A stretch of DNA of 64,000 nt from Bacillus thermotolerans (GTDB taxonomy: Bacteria > Bacillota > Bacilli > Bacillales > Domibacillaceae). Of this stretch, positions 44,357-53,619 are shown piece after piece. The stretch lies in the NCBI RefSeq assembly GCF_000812025.2, contig NZ_JWJE02000012.1, forward strand, positions 1-64,000, read 5' to 3'. A model generated the notes under the pieces. That model was not told the DNA's origin and did not search any database. It saw only the letters and a program-made list of their open reading frames with translations. The position numbers and the translations under genes are program-made. How positions within the stretch are numbered: the first letter of the stretch is position 1; each line of letters begins with the position of its first letter.

Positions 44357-45208
44357 TTAGCGGATCTTCTGTTTTGCTGACTGAACAGTATTATAGAGCA
44401 GCATCGTAATCGTCATTGGTCCTACTCCCCCTGGAACAGGCGTAATGGCACTTGCTGTCTCCTTGGCGCTTTCAAAATCTACATCTCCACATAGCTTCCC
44501 ATTCTCGTCACGGTTCATGCCGACATCAACAATGACAGCTCCCGGCTTGAAATCCTCTTTCTTCAGAAACTTGGCGCGGCCGACAGCGGCAATGACTACG
44601 TCCGCCTGCTTTGTGTAGTCAGAAAGATTCTCTGTTCTGGAGTGGCAAACTGTTACAGTCGCGTGCGCCTGTAGAGATAACAGTGCGGCCGGCTTGCCAA
44701 CAATGTTGCTGCGTCCTACAACGACTACATGCTTGCCCTCTAAAGAAATGTCCTCATGCTCCAGCATTTTAATAATGCCGTATGGTGTACATGAATAAAA
44801 TGCTTCTTTTCCAATCACCATTTTGCCGACGTTCACAGGATGAAAGCCGTCTACGTCCTTTTCCGGCACGATAGCATCGATCACTTTCTCCTCGGATAAA
44901 TGGGCAGGGAGCGGCAGCTGTACAAGAATTCCGTGAATATGCTCCGCTTGATTTAACTCTTCAATTTTCTTCAAAAGCTCTTCCTCTGTTAAATCCGCCG
45001 GGTAACGGTACACTTCGGAGTGAATGCCAACTTGCTCACACGCCTTTTCTTTATTGCGAACATATGTATGAGAGGCTTGATCATCCCCGACTAGTACAAC
45101 TGCCAGTCCGGGAGTCACTCCTTTATCGCTTAATGCTGTAATTTCTTCTTTTAAGCCCGTGCGGATATCTGCCGCAATGGCCTTGCCGTCAATAATAGCT
45201 GCTGTCAT
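44357..45208 (-). CDS. folD: Bifunctional methylenetetrahydrofolate dehydrogenase/cyclohydrolase
   Basis: Interconverts 5,10-methylene-, methenyl- and 10-formyl-THF using NADP, 283 residues. The conserved YVRNKEKACE block holds the catalytic Lys. GRSNIVGKPAALLSL lies at the NADP site, and PVPGGVGPMTITML is the C-terminal signature. The ATG at 45208 follows AAGGAGA. An in-frame codon at 45238 overlaps the end of nusB and is rejected. Confidence 0.95.
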   Translation of the reverse strand: MTAAIIDGKAIAADIRTGLKEEITALSDKGVTPGLAVVLVGDDQASHTYVRNKEKACEQVGIHSEVYRYPADLTEEELLKKIEELNQAEHIHGILVQLPLPAHLSEEKVIDAIVPEKDVDGFHPVNVGKMVIGKEAFYSCTPYGIIKMLEHEDISLEGKHVVVVGRSNIVGKPAALLSLQAHATVTVCHSRTENLSDYTKQADVVIAAVGRAKFLKKEDFKPGAVIVDVGMNRDENGKLCGDVDFESAKETASAITPVPGGVGPMTITMLLYNTVQSAKQKIR

Positions 45209-45238
45209 GTCCGTTCTCCTTCCATGCTTTTCACACAT

Positions 45239-45625
45239 TTACATATTGTCTTTAATTCTTGATAATACGCCGTTGATAAACTTGCTTGACTTATCATCGC
45301 TAAATTGCTTAGCTAGCTCAACAGCTTCGTTGATCGCTACTTTGTCAGGCACATCTTCCATGTACTTTAATTCAAATACAGCCAGCCGCAAAATATTCCG
45401 ATCCACTTTAGCTAAACGATCAAAGGACCATCTTTCTAGATTTTCTTTGATGAGGCCGTCGATTTCTTCTATATGCTGAGCTGTTCCTGTGACACTTGCT
45501 CTTACATACTCATTGTCCGGCAGGTCTTCTAATACGTTGGTAATTGCTTCTTCGGGACTAGCACCACTGACATCCATCTGGTAGAGTGCCTGGAGGCTCT
45601 TCTCACGTGCTGTGCGTCTTTTCAT
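45239..45625 (-). CDS. nusB: Transcription antitermination factor NusB
   Basis: All-helical RNA-binding protein (128 residues) that with NusE binds boxA RNA and keeps RNA polymerase going in rRNA operons. Start MKRRTAREKSLQALYQMDVSG is the family signature; YMEDVPDKVAINEAVELAKQF and FINGVLSRI are the later conserved blocks. AAAGGAG precedes the ATG at 45625; an earlier in-frame codon at 45655 is not supported. Confidence 0.95.
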   Translation of the reverse strand: MKRRTAREKSLQALYQMDVSGASPEEAITNVLEDLPDNEYVRASVTGTAQHIEEIDGLIKENLERWSFDRLAKVDRNILRLAVFELKYMEDVPDKVAINEAVELAKQFSDDKSSKFINGVLSRIKDNM

Positions 45626-45776
45626 ATACTTAAGCTCCTTTAGCTTTTTCTGCATTATAAAAAGATAATAGCATATATTGCTAATACTTTTCAGCCCATT
45701 TTCGATATACTCTCTTTGACAAGCTGTTTTCAGTCCCCAGTTTTTCCTTCAGCCTGCTCAAACATTCATGACAGAA

Positions 45777-45807
45777 AAAAACCAAAGGACCCGGTCCTTT
45801 GGTTTTT
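45777..45807 (-). terminator. Terminator after yqhY
   Basis: Arms AAAAACCAAAGGAC (45777-45790) and GTCCTTTGGTTTTT (45794-45807), three-base loop. It lies four bases beyond the yqhY stop and ends the accB-accC-yqhY transcript. Confidence 0.85.
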
Positions 45808-45810
45808 CCC

Positions 45811-46233
45811 CTACGCTTCTGGAAGATACTCGCCTTCAGCACTTTTCGTATCGAACTGAATACCAACAACGTGGATATTCACTTCCTGCGCTTCTAATGC
45901 TGTCATATTCAACAGAGCTTGACGGATACTATCCTGGATTTTTTGAGCAACAGCCGGAATCGAAACACCGAAAGCAATTACACAATAGACATCCACTTTA
46001 ATTCCTTCCTCCGTTAAATCGACGCGAACGCCTTTCCCATGATTCTTCTTACCAAGGCGTTCCACTACACCAGAAGCAAAGCTTCCTCGCATCTTTTCTA
46101 CTCCATCCACTTCGGAAGCGGCAATACCAGCGATAACTTCGATAACCTCAGGGGCAATCTCGATTTTACCAAGCCCACTATCCACATCAGTCATCTCTAA
46201 TAGTTGGTTCACTGCTTGGCTCTCTTCTGCCAT
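45811..46233 (-). CDS. yqhY: Asp23/Gls24 family protein YqhY
   Basis: A 140-residue member of the Asp23/DUF322 family: KIEIAPEVIEVIAGIAASEVDGVEKM, then VDVYCVIAFGVSIPAVAQKIQ. It is always linked to accB-accC in Firmicutes. In B. subtilis its loss disturbs acetyl-CoA carboxylase, so a regulatory link to fatty acid synthesis is assumed. GGAGGG precedes the ATG. It follows accC by two bases. Confidence 0.92.
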   Translation of the reverse strand: MAEESQAVNQLLEMTDVDSGLGKIEIAPEVIEVIAGIAASEVDGVEKMRGSFASGVVERLGKKNHGKGVRVDLTEEGIKVDVYCVIAFGVSIPAVAQKIQDSIRQALLNMTALEAQEVNIHVVGIQFDTKSAEGEYLPEA

Positions 46234-46235
46234 AG

Positions 46236-47600
46236 TTATCCCTCCGTTTCCATTATATTATACATTTCAAGAAACTTTGTGTTAAATTCACCGCTCACAA
46301 ACTTTTCATTCTCGAGTAATCTCAAATGGAATGGAATGGTTGTATGAACCCCGTCACCTTCAATTACAAATTCACTGAGTGCTCTCTTCATACGTGCGAT
46401 CGCTTCCTCACGTGTAGCTCCGTACGTAATTAACTTGGCAACCATTGAATCGTAGAAAGGCGGAATCATATATCCTGGGTAAACTGCTGAATCTACCCGG
46501 ACTCCAAGACCTCCAGGCGGCATATATGTATGAATTCTTCCCGGAGAAGGCATGAAGTTCTTAGATGGATTCTCAGCGTTAATCCGGCACTCAATTGACC
46601 ATCCATCAAACGTGACTTCATCTTGTGTGAGTGAAAGTTTTTCTCCGGAAGCTACACGGATTTGTTCTTTCACCAAGTCTACACCGGTCACCATTTCTGT
46701 GACAGGATGTTCTACTTGAATTCGTGTATTCATCTCCATAAAGTAAAACTTCTTAGCATTATGGTCATAAATAAATTCTACCGTTCCTGCTCCTGTATAA
46801 TTAACCGCTTGGGCTGCTTTTACAGCTGCTTGTCCCATTTCTTCCCGAATATTTGAATCCAAAGCCGGTGATGGTGTTTCTTCAAGCAGCTTCTGCATAC
46901 GGCGCTGAATTGTACAGTCCCGTTCTCCCAAATGAATCACATTTCCATGAGTATCAGCAAGTACTTGGATTTCTACATGACGGAAATCTTCGATAAACTT
47001 CTCTAAATATACACCTGGGTTTCCAAAGGCCGTAGCTGCTTCCTGCTGTGTCATGTTAATGCCTTTTTCCAGTTCTTCCGGCGTGCGGGCTACACGGATT
47101 CCCTTTCCGCCGCCCCCAGCTGTTGCTTTAATAATGACAGGATAGCCAATTTCTTCAGCTACTGAAAGTCCTTTCTCGATGGACGGAATAATTCCGTCTG
47201 ATCCAGGAACGATCGGTACTCCTGCTTCTTCCATTGTGTCGCGCGCCACGTCTTTTGTACCCATTTGTGTAATCGCTTCTGGTGAAGGACCTACAAAGGT
47301 AATGTTGCACTCCCGGCACAGCTCTGCAAAGTCTGCATTCTCTGCCAAGAAGCCGTAGCCTGGGTGGATAGCGTCTGAATTCGTTAGCTTAGCAACGCTG
47401 ACGATATTGGTTAAGTTTAAATAGCTGTCTTTAGAAGATGTTGGCCCAATGCAATATGCTTCATCAGCAAGCTGTACATGAAGGGCTTCCTTATCAGCTT
47501 CGGAATATACAGCTACTGTTTCAATATCAAGTTCTTTACATGCACGAATAATTCGTACAGCAATTTCACCGCGGTTAGCAATCAATAACTTTTTAATCAT
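46236..47600 (-). CDS. accC: Acetyl-CoA carboxylase, biotin carboxylase subunit
   Basis: ATP-dependent carboxylation of the biotin on AccB, first half-reaction of malonyl-CoA formation. 454 residues. Pre-ATP-grasp domain ([18 protein letters not shown]), glycine loop [12 protein letters not shown] in the ATP-grasp domain, catalytic region [16 protein letters not shown], and C-terminal biotin carboxylase domain. GGGAGAG precedes the ATG. Lies 16 bases after accB. Confidence 0.96.
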   Translation of the reverse strand: MIKKLLIANRGEIAVRIIRACKELDIETVAVYSEADKEALHVQLADEAYCIGPTSSKDSYLNLTNIVSVAKLTNSDAIHPGYGFLAENADFAELCRECNITFVGPSPEAITQMGTKDVARDTMEEAGVPIVPGSDGIIPSIEKGLSVAEEIGYPVIIKATAGGGGKGIRVARTPEELEKGINMTQQEAATAFGNPGVYLEKFIEDFRHVEIQVLADTHGNVIHLGERDCTIQRRMQKLLEETPSPALDSNIREEMGQAAVKAAQAVNYTGAGTVEFIYDHNAKKFYFMEMNTRIQVEHPVTEMVTGVDLVKEQIRVASGEKLSLTQDEVTFDGWSIECRINAENPSKNFMPSPGRIHTYMPPGGLGVRVDSAVYPGYMIPPFYDSMVAKLITYGATREEAIARMKRALSEFVIEGDGVHTTIPFHLRLLENEKFVSGEFNTKFLEMYNIMETEG

Positions 47601-47616
47601 TCCGATCTCTCCCTTA

Positions 47617-48126
47617 TTATTGAGGCTTTACTAAAAATAGTGGTTGACCGTATTCGACTAATTGACCGTCTTTTACCAGTACTTCCACAATTTCTCCTTG
47701 TACTTCTGCCTCAATTTCATTAAAGAGCTTCATCGCTTCCACGATGCAAACAACTGTGTCCTCAGAAACACTGGAGCCCGCTTTCACATATGGATCAGCA
47801 TCTGGAGACGGTGATTGGTAGAATGTTCCTACCATTGGAGAAGTAATTTTATGTAAGTTTTCATCCGTTGCTGGTGTTTCTTGTACAGCTGGTGCTTCCT
47901 GTGCAGCCGGCTGAGCTTCTTCTTTCTTAGCTGGCGCTGCTTGAACTGGTGCAGCAGGCTTTACCGCTGTTTCTTGTACGGCAGCAGGCTGAGCCGCGGA
48001 CTCTGCATATGTACCTGAAACGCTTTTTTTCAACTTAACCTTGCTGTTTCCAGATTCAAAAACTAGCTCTGCGATAGATGATTGGTCAACAAGTTTGATA
48101 AGTTCTCTGATTTCCTGTACCTTCAT
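47617..48126 (-). CDS. accB: Acetyl-CoA carboxylase, biotin carboxyl carrier protein
   Basis: Carries biotin between AccC and the carboxyltransferase. 169 residues: an N-terminal helical part (1-35), a long Ala/Pro/Glu/Gln linker (41-90) and a C-terminal biotinyl domain with Lys133 in EAMKL. ATG at 48126 has AAGGAG at the right distance; the GTG at 48135 lies within that site. First gene of accB-accC-yqhY. Confidence 0.95.
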   Translation of the reverse strand: MKVQEIRELIKLVDQSSIAELVFESGNSKVKLKKSVSGTYAESAAQPAAVQETAVKPAAPVQAAPAKKEEAQPAAQEAPAVQETPATDENLHKITSPMVGTFYQSPSPDADPYVKAGSSVSEDTVVCIVEAMKLFNEIEAEVQGEIVEVLVKDGQLVEYGQPLFLVKPQ

Positions 48127-48308
48127 GTTAGACACTCCTTGAAAAATAATATGTATGCGCTGTCACTGATAAATAACAGCTCGTGAACCCCTAAGATTGT
48201 TGGAGTACACATCATTCATTTTATCTTTTTTTGACTGAATAGGAAACAATAAATCAGAATTTTAATAAAAAATCTTTGACTGTGAGCCTTTCTTCCCAAT
48301 AAAAAAAA

Positions 48309-48325
48309 CAGCGGTATTCCCGCTG
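48309..48325 (-). terminator. Terminator at the end of the spoIIIA operon
   Basis: CAGCGG (48309-48314) pairs with CCGCTG (48320-48325). On the minus strand it is followed by eight T. It lies ten bases after the spoIIIAH stop. Confidence 0.75.
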
Positions 48326-48335
48326 CCCTTCTACA

Positions 48336-48920
48336 TTATTGAACAGGCTGAAACTCAACAGCAATCGACTGCTGCTTGCCAAGCTCGTCCTTTGCTAGAC
48401 GAATGATTTCATTAGCAGCGGCAGCTGAATGCTCATCGGACTTGATCGTAATTCGAATGCTCTCTCCATCTGCGCGCACAAGCGCATCAGAATATCCTTT
48501 TGACTTAATTAATGTTTCCAATACATTCTCTTTCGTTGCAAGCTCAGTGAGCTCCTCCATCTCTTCATAAGCCGCATTTTTTTCTTCTGCCGGCAGGTCT
48601 GCTGAAGCTACTTTAGCCGTCAGCTCCTCCTTCATTTTGTTGCGGTCATCCTGAATCTCTAATCGAAGCATATCAAACGCCTCATCCCCTGCGGCTTCTG
48701 TCACTACTTCCGCTTCTTTTTCCTCAGCTGCACTCTCTTCGCTATCTACCCCAGCTTGGCCATCCGTTCCGTCTCCAGAAGGCTCAGTAGCTGTTTCTTT
48801 CTCAGCAACTGACGCGGTTTCATTCGAAAGCTGCTCCGGTGAAGTAATGTAGTAAACAGACAATACAACAACCAGGCTTAGCATGGTCAAAAGCCAGACA
48901 GTTTGTTTTTTCAATAGCAT
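48336..48920 (-). CDS. spoIIIAH: Stage III sporulation protein AH
   Basis: Mother-cell membrane protein whose extracellular domain binds forespore SpoIIQ and forms part of the feeding-tube channel. 194 residues. One N-terminal membrane helix (VWLLTMLSLVVVLSVYYI), then an acidic low-complexity stretch (about 35-75), and a C-terminal YscJ/FliF-type ring-building fold (VLETLIKSKGYSDALVRADGESIRITIKS). Start beside the spoIIIAG stop. Last gene of the operon. Confidence 0.93.
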   Translation of the reverse strand: MLLKKQTVWLLTMLSLVVVLSVYYITSPEQLSNETASVAEKETATEPSGDGTDGQAGVDSEESAAEEKEAEVVTEAAGDEAFDMLRLEIQDDRNKMKEELTAKVASADLPAEEKNAAYEEMEELTELATKENVLETLIKSKGYSDALVRADGESIRITIKSDEHSAAAANEIIRLAKDELGKQQSIAVEFQPVQ

Positions 48921-49561
48921 TACACATCCTCCTTTGGTTTCCTTGGCATGACTGCCACGCGGTGACTCGGTACATTTAATGCCCTTGTGACCGATTCAAT
49001 GATCCATTTTTTGACTTGAATATTTTCTGCTCCTTCAGCAACAACTAATACTCCGCGTATATCCGGCTTTTTCACCTCCAGCACAACAGGCTCCTCTCCG
49101 TCCCCTTTCTTAACAGTTACCAATTCTTCATCCTGTGTTTGATCCCGAACGGTCCGCTCCCCGCCTTTCGTATCTTCTTCTTTTGTTTCCTGTGCTTTCA
49201 CGGCAGTATTCTTCTCAAGTACTTTTTTTTCAGACGCTTCTACCGTGACAACGACTGATACATTGCTCACACCGGCGATTTGCTCCAACGCCTCCTTCAG
49301 GTCCTCTTCATAGGCTGCTTCGAAATCTTCCGGTGGGGGCTGTGTTTGTTCACCTGCCGCTTCAGAGGCTTCTCCTGGGAGAACAGTCTCGATTTCCTTC
49401 TTGCCTTGCCAATCACTGAGAAACATGAAGCTGATGCCTAATACGACGGCGATCATCATCCATTTTGTTTTGTTGTTAAGCGGCTTTTCCTGCTTCTCTT
49501 CTGTTTCCTTGGATGAAAATAATGATTGCAGCCATCCTGAGCGGCTTTTTTTGTCACTCAA
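48920..49561 (-). CDS. spoIIIAG: Stage III sporulation protein AG
   Basis: A 213-residue mother-cell membrane protein that forms a large ring in the A-Q complex. One membrane helix (WMMIAVVLGISFMFLSD, about 33-50), a ring-building fold split by a Glu/Thr-rich insert (about 110-150), ending in VITSVTRALNVPSHRVAV-type residues. The start is TTG 49561, overlapping the spoIIIAF stop by eight bases. Confidence 0.93.
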   Translation of the reverse strand: MSDKKSRSGWLQSLFSSKETEEKQEKPLNNKTKWMMIAVVLGISFMFLSDWQGKKEIETVLPGEASEAAGEQTQPPPEDFEAAYEEDLKEALEQIAGVSNVSVVVTVEASEKKVLEKNTAVKAQETKEEDTKGGERTVRDQTQDEELVTVKKGDGEEPVVLEVKKPDIRGVLVVAEGAENIQVKKWIIESVTRALNVPSHRVAVMPRKPKEDV

Positions 49562-50159
49562 GGCTGTCCCCCTCCTCTACCATATGAATATTCAACTGCT
49601 CCTCGGAAATATTCCACTTTTGTGATAGAAATGAAGCAATCTTATTTTCAAGCCCTTCCTCCTCCTGTTCCTGTGACTGAATAGCGACCTCCTCTACCGG
49701 CTTCATCGTCTCCCTGGCCGATAGCGAAGCAACATATACGTCAATATGTTCAATGCTTTCAGGAAGTGAATTCTCCCAGCTGCTCACCTTAATATCTACT
49801 TCTACAATTTTCCTTTGAAAGGCTTGTTCCACTTCCTCCTGCACCAGCTCTTTCATCTGCTGCTCACTGCTTTTTAGAATAAAAAGTTCTCTTGAATTCT
49901 CCAAACTGCTTTGCTTATCTACCGTAATGACAGAGGCTTGCTCGTTCGTCATCACTCCGTCTGCCCATTTCGTCAGCTCCTGTTCTGCATCAACAGAAAA
50001 TATTTTCCACAACGGCTGCAGCATAACAAACAAGAGTAAAAGACCTACAGCGATCTTGGCGTATTGCTGGAAGCTGTTAGACGGCAGCAAAGCATCCATC
50101 ACTGCAGCCAGCAAAATAAAGACAATGACATCTGTCAGCCAATCTGTTAAGATATCCAT
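49554..50159 (-). CDS. spoIIIAF: Stage III sporulation protein AF
   Basis: A 201-residue protein with two membrane helices at the N-terminus (VIVFILLAAVMDALLP and IAVGLLLLFVMLQPLW) and a soluble domain with a ring-building-like fold after residue 95. It is the least conserved of the operon products. ATG at 50159. It overlaps spoIIIAG by eight bases. Confidence 0.9.
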   Translation of the reverse strand: MDILTDWLTDVIVFILLAAVMDALLPSNSFQQYAKIAVGLLLLFVMLQPLWKIFSVDAEQELTKWADGVMTNEQASVITVDKQSSLENSRELFILKSSEQQMKELVQEEVEQAFQRKIVEVDIKVSSWENSLPESIEHIDVYVASLSARETMKPVEEVAIQSQEQEEEGLENKIASFLSQKWNISEEQLNIHMVEEGDSLE

Positions 50160-50175
50160 CTTTTCGTTCCTTCCT

Positions 50176-51372
50176 TCACCGGATCATCATCGTAACGTTA
50201 CTGGCGGCAACGAGAATAACGATAGAAACGAAAAACATAAAAGAGACAATCACTAAGGCGGCAAATATATACGTCATGTTTCTCCCGATAATTTCCAAAC
50301 ACTCTGATACCACTTCATCGCCAAGCGGCTGTAAAATGGCACCTGCCACCCGGTAGACGATGACAAGTACTAAAATCTTTAAAGCTGGAAAAGCGACAAT
50401 AAGAAGTAAAATCCCTGCACCTGCTACCCCGATGGTATTCTTTAAAAGCAAAGAGGCACTCATCACCGTATCTGCTGCTTCAGTAAACATCCTGCCGACA
50501 ACCGGAATAAAGTTCCCTGCAAAAAATTTAGCTGTTCGAATCGCAAGCCCATCCGTCACTGCTGCCGCTGTCCCCTGTATGGAAACAACAGCTAAATACA
50601 CGGCCATAAATGCACTTAATAAACCGATACTGCCCTTACGGAGCAAGTCCGCCAGCTTTGTAGCCTTATAGCGGGCAGAGAAGACGCTGACCAGGCTGAG
50701 CAAGGTGGAAAAGAACAAAAGAGGTAGAATAATTTTCTGCGCGGCCATTCCTCCTGCATTCATAAGAAAGATGACTAACGGATGAAAAACAGCAGCGGAC
50801 ACAGCACCTCCTGTAGAAGCAAGCAAAGCCAAGAGAATAGGCATCAGCGCCAGCAAGAAGTTCACCATATAATCAACGGCCTCTGTCGCATAGTTGATCG
50901 CCAAGCGAAAACTGTTTAGCGCTAAAATCAGGAGCACCATTAGGACAACACTATAGGCCGTTTTACTGACCGTTCCTTGCTCAAACGCATTTTGAAGTGT
51001 CTGCAAGAAAGCGGAAAAAACCGTCAGCAGCACCAACGTGCCCAGCAGCTTCCCATTGGCGGCCAATTCATGAAACATGAAGCTTAATATCCCTTTCACC
51101 CACGCTTCCATCGAGAAGGCTTGTCCATCTTTCAGCAATTCTGTCAGCGGCTTCTTCTCCATGCCGGGCAAGTATTGACCGTAAGTGCTTATCAGCCTGT
51201 CCCAATGAACGGAAAGGTCGTTGATCCCCAGCTGTTCCATCTGTTCCTCTGCCGCCGTCTGAAGTGTCTCGTTCGGGTCGACAGGCGCCTCTTCTGTCTC
51301 TGCATGCACACACACTTTTGGTATAAATAAAAGCAGGCAAAGCAGCAATGTAATTTTTATATAAAGCCGCAT
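50176..51372 (-). CDS. spoIIIAE: Stage III sporulation protein AE
   Basis: A 398-residue polytopic membrane protein. It has a signal-like N-terminus (ITLLLCLLLFIPKVCVHA), a ~70-residue external part and about seven to eight hydrophobic segments from residue 95 on. Proposed export-gate-like part of the SpoIIIA-SpoIIQ complex. GGTGAG precedes the ATG at 51372. Confidence 0.93.
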   Translation of the reverse strand: MRLYIKITLLLCLLLFIPKVCVHAETEEAPVDPNETLQTAAEEQMEQLGINDLSVHWDRLISTYGQYLPGMEKKPLTELLKDGQAFSMEAWVKGILSFMFHELAANGKLLGTLVLLTVFSAFLQTLQNAFEQGTVSKTAYSVVLMVLLILALNSFRLAINYATEAVDYMVNFLLALMPILLALLASTGGAVSAAVFHPLVIFLMNAGGMAAQKIILPLLFFSTLLSLVSVFSARYKATKLADLLRKGSIGLLSAFMAVYLAVVSIQGTAAAVTDGLAIRTAKFFAGNFIPVVGRMFTEAADTVMSASLLLKNTIGVAGAGILLLIVAFPALKILVLVIVYRVAGAILQPLGDEVVSECLEIIGRNMTYIFAALVIVSFMFFVSIVILVAASNVTMMIR

Positions 51373-51414
51373 ACTGACTCACCGCCTTTCCCCGGCCGCT
51401 TTTTCCATTGCTGC

Positions 51415-51807
51415 TTAATTTCCTGGAATCATCGTCAGAATCGTCTCTATCAATAAGGTTAAAATCGGGACAGCCATTGACAGAATAATGATCTTGCCTG
51501 CTAGTTCCATTTTCGCGGCCAATGCTTCTTGACCAGCATCTTTTGATATTTGAGCGGCAAATTCCGCAATATAGGAGACTCCTATAATTTTCAGGATTGT
51601 TTCTACATATACCATCTCTAGCTGAGCGCGGGCGGCCAGCTTTTGAATTAATAGAATGATCCCCGCCATTCGATCAGCTAAAAATAGAAACAAGCTGCTT
51701 CCAACGAATAGAACGAGCAAAAAAGCGAAAATGGGCTGTTGCTCTTGAAGAAGAAGAACTAAGAACACAGTTACGAGAACAACAGCAGCTATTTGAATAA
51801 TTTCAAT
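51415..51807 (-). CDS. spoIIIAD: Stage III sporulation protein AD (ATT start)
   Basis: A 130-residue membrane protein with three to four hydrophobic helices and the conserved MVYVETILKIIGVSYIAEFAAQISKDAG-type centre. The frame before the first GTG (51768) codes IEIIQIAAVVLVTVF, which matches the conserved N-terminus of the family (IEIVQI). The only codon at a good distance from GGAGGAG is ATT at 51807; in-frame codons between it and the spoIIIAC stop are TGG AGG AGA GAG ACC. An ATT start is therefore proposed. Starting at GTG 51768 would remove 13 conserved residues of the first helix. Confidence 0.75.
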   Translation of the reverse strand: MEIIQIAAVVLVTVFLVLLLQEQQPIFAFLLVLFVGSSLFLFLADRMAGIILLIQKLAARAQLEMVYVETILKIIGVSYIAEFAAQISKDAGQEALAAKMELAGKIIILSMAVPILTLLIETILTMIPGN

Positions 51808-51822
51808 GGTCTCTCTCCTCCA

Positions 51823-52026
51823 TCATTGAAATAGAAATACTTCTTTAATCTTGTCGAATAAATCTTCCATAATGGAAACGACCATAAATAGAATGTAGAT
51901 AAAGCCAAACAGCGTTACCCACTGGGCATATTCTTTCTTGCCTACTTGCTCTAGGATCGTATGGAGGAATGCCACCACTAAGCCGACACCGGCAATTTTA
52001 AAAATCACTTCCACCTCAATCCCCAT
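51823..52026 (-). CDS. spoIIIAC: Stage III sporulation protein AC
   Basis: A 67-residue membrane protein with two hydrophobic helices separated by a basic loop (QVGKKEYAQWV). Related in fold to the first part of SpoIIIAD. GGAGGAAGA precedes the ATG. Fits the AB-AC-AD order. Confidence 0.92.
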   Translation of the reverse strand: MGIEVEVIFKIAGVGLVVAFLHTILEQVGKKEYAQWVTLFGFIYILFMVVSIMEDLFDKIKEVFLFQ

Positions 52027-52044
52027 CTTCTTCCTCCTTTTCTG

Positions 52045-52557
52045 CTAAAAAAGCAGAAGTACGATTAACAGCCCCCCAAGCAAACTGAGACTTCTTATCA
52101 TATGTCCGTACCTTCTTTGCTTTTCGCGCGCTTCTTCCTCCTGGTGCTCTAAATGACTCATCGCTATGGCAATTTGCTTTTGCTCTGTCAGCCGGTCATA
52201 CTTGCCGACGGTTTCTCCAAAATCTATTAGGATGTTCCATTCATTCTGCGTTAATGCCGTTCTTGGCCATACCTGGTTTAAGCTTGCCTTCCACGCTTCT
52301 TTTGCGTCCCATTCAGTCGACATGAGCAGTTCACTAAAAGAGGCAAACAGCTCGCTCAGCGGCTGAGGCAGTCGTTCGGAAAGCTTTCTTGCTGATTCAT
52401 GCAGAGGAGTAAACCCATGTACGATTTCCGCTTCTAATGACTGTAACGCGGTTCTAAGCAAACGGATTTGCTTCGTCCGGTCACTCAGCTTCCTTGACTG
52501 TTCCATGCCTATCCAAAATGAAGCAGTGAGTATCAATAGAATCCCGAGCCATTTCAT
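52045..52557 (-). CDS. spoIIIAB: Stage III sporulation protein AB
   Basis: A 170-residue protein with hydrophobic helices at both ends (LGILLILTASFWIGM and SLSLLGGLLIVLLLF) and a helical soluble middle like GspF/T2SS components. The ATG at 52557 overlaps the end of spoIIIAA by four bases. An in-frame codon at 52575 would lengthen it without homology support. Confidence 0.9.
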   Translation of the reverse strand: MKWLGILLILTASFWIGMEQSRKLSDRTKQIRLLRTALQSLEAEIVHGFTPLHESARKLSERLPQPLSELFASFSELLMSTEWDAKEAWKASLNQVWPRTALTQNEWNILIDFGETVGKYDRLTEQKQIAIAMSHLEHQEEEAREKQRRYGHMIRSLSLLGGLLIVLLLF

Positions 52558-53474
52558 CGGCGGACCCCTGTCCAAATCGGCAGTTGACAGCCTTCCTGAT
52601 CGAGAACTTTGACAATCCTTTCTCCGTTATGAACTGCCAGTTCAATGAATCGTTCAAATGCACCGCCCTGGATGACCTCCCTCATCATTGGCCTTCGCAT
52701 AGTTTCTTCAAGACTGGCCCCATGGGCTGTAACCATTAGAGCTACTCCGGAATTGACCGCTTCAGACAACGCCTGTCCATCTTCCTCCCTGCCAATTTCG
52801 TCGGCTACTAATACTTCAGGACTCATAGAGCGGATCATCATCATCATTCCTTCAGCTTTTGGACAGGCATCCAATACATCTGTCCGCAGTCCGACATTCA
52901 GCTGGGGGATACCCTTCACACAACCCGCAATTTCTGACCGCTCGTCCACGATGCCGACCTTCACTGGGCTGATCTCTTTTTCTTTTATGCCGGTGGCTGC
53001 TATTCTGGCCAGATCTCTAAGCAAAGTGGTCTTTCCTGATTGGGGAGGTCCGATAATTAAAGTGCTCTTCCAGCCCTCTTCGAAAAGCAAAGGGACAAAA
53101 GGCTCAGCAATGCCAGGCTTTTCTCTGGCTATACGCACATTGTAAGAAGAAAGGTGACGAAGTCCCTTTACTCTGCCTGCCTCTACAAGAACCTTGCCTG
53201 CAAGTCCTACCCGATGTCCGCCTTCTATGGTTAAATAGCCGCACCTTAACTCTTCATCAAGTGCATAGAAAGAGTGCTGGCTTAGTTTGTTAATGAGCGC
53301 TTGTCCTTCTTCGACTGTCACTACATGTGACAGGTGAAACGGACGGCCAGCAAGCACTTCGACCGGCTTTCCAATGCGCACCCGTATCTCTTCTATTTCA
53401 CCCTTCACATGGGGTGGCAGCTCTGCGATCGCTTCCTTTAATGTTTGCGGCAAATAAGCATAGATCACTTCCAT
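52554..53474 (-). CDS. spoIIIAA: Stage III sporulation protein AA (ATPase)
   Basis: Cytoplasmic AAA+/secretion-type ATPase thought to power the channel, 306 residues. N-terminal domain 1-125, Walker A GPPQSGKTTLL near 147, Walker B VLVADEIGR near 210, then ATAHG-like sensor (MVTAHGAS). ATG at 53474 follows AAAGGAGGAG; a longer in-frame start at 53528 would lie upstream of the sigma-E promoter and cannot be used. First gene of the operon. Confidence 0.95.
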   Translation of the reverse strand: MEVIYAYLPQTLKEAIAELPPHVKGEIEEIRVRIGKPVEVLAGRPFHLSHVVTVEEGQALINKLSQHSFYALDEELRCGYLTIEGGHRVGLAGKVLVEAGRVKGLRHLSSYNVRIAREKPGIAEPFVPLLFEEGWKSTLIIGPPQSGKTTLLRDLARIAATGIKEKEISPVKVGIVDERSEIAGCVKGIPQLNVGLRTDVLDACPKAEGMMMMIRSMSPEVLVADEIGREEDGQALSEAVNSGVALMVTAHGASLEETMRRPMMREVIQGGAFERFIELAVHNGERIVKVLDQEGCQLPIWTGVRR

Positions 53475-53497
53475 GAAAGTCTCCTCCTTTTCTATCC

Positions 53498-53525
53498 AAT
53501 GTATGTCGCCAAACGCAATATATGT
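53498..53525 (-). promoter_or_regulatory. Sigma-E promoter of the spoIIIA operon
   Basis: Minus strand: -35 ACATATA (53525-53519, five of seven), 13-base spacer, -10 CATACATT (53505-53498, perfect to consensus). This gives mother-cell expression, as known for B. subtilis spoIIIA. Confidence 0.75.
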
Positions 53526-53582
53526 CACTTCTATCAGTGGATATTCACGGGCAAAAAAGAAGAAGCAAACGCGTTAAAAAGC

Positions 53583-53613
53583 AAAAGAGACCGGGTTCCT
53601 TCCGGTCTCTTTT
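53583..53613 (-). terminator. Terminator after the acyl-CoA dehydrogenase gene
   Basis: AAAAGAGACCGG (53583-53594) pairs with CCGGTCTCTTTT (53602-53613). It ends the acyl-CoA dehydrogenase transcript before the sigma-E promoter of spoIIIA. Confidence 0.8.
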
Positions 53614-53619
53614 CATCAT

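Noticed and set aside
45681-45869. Minus-strand frame of 62 codons downstream of yqhY
   Set aside because: It runs through the yqhY terminator and the end of yqhY in another frame; no ribosome binding site or homology.
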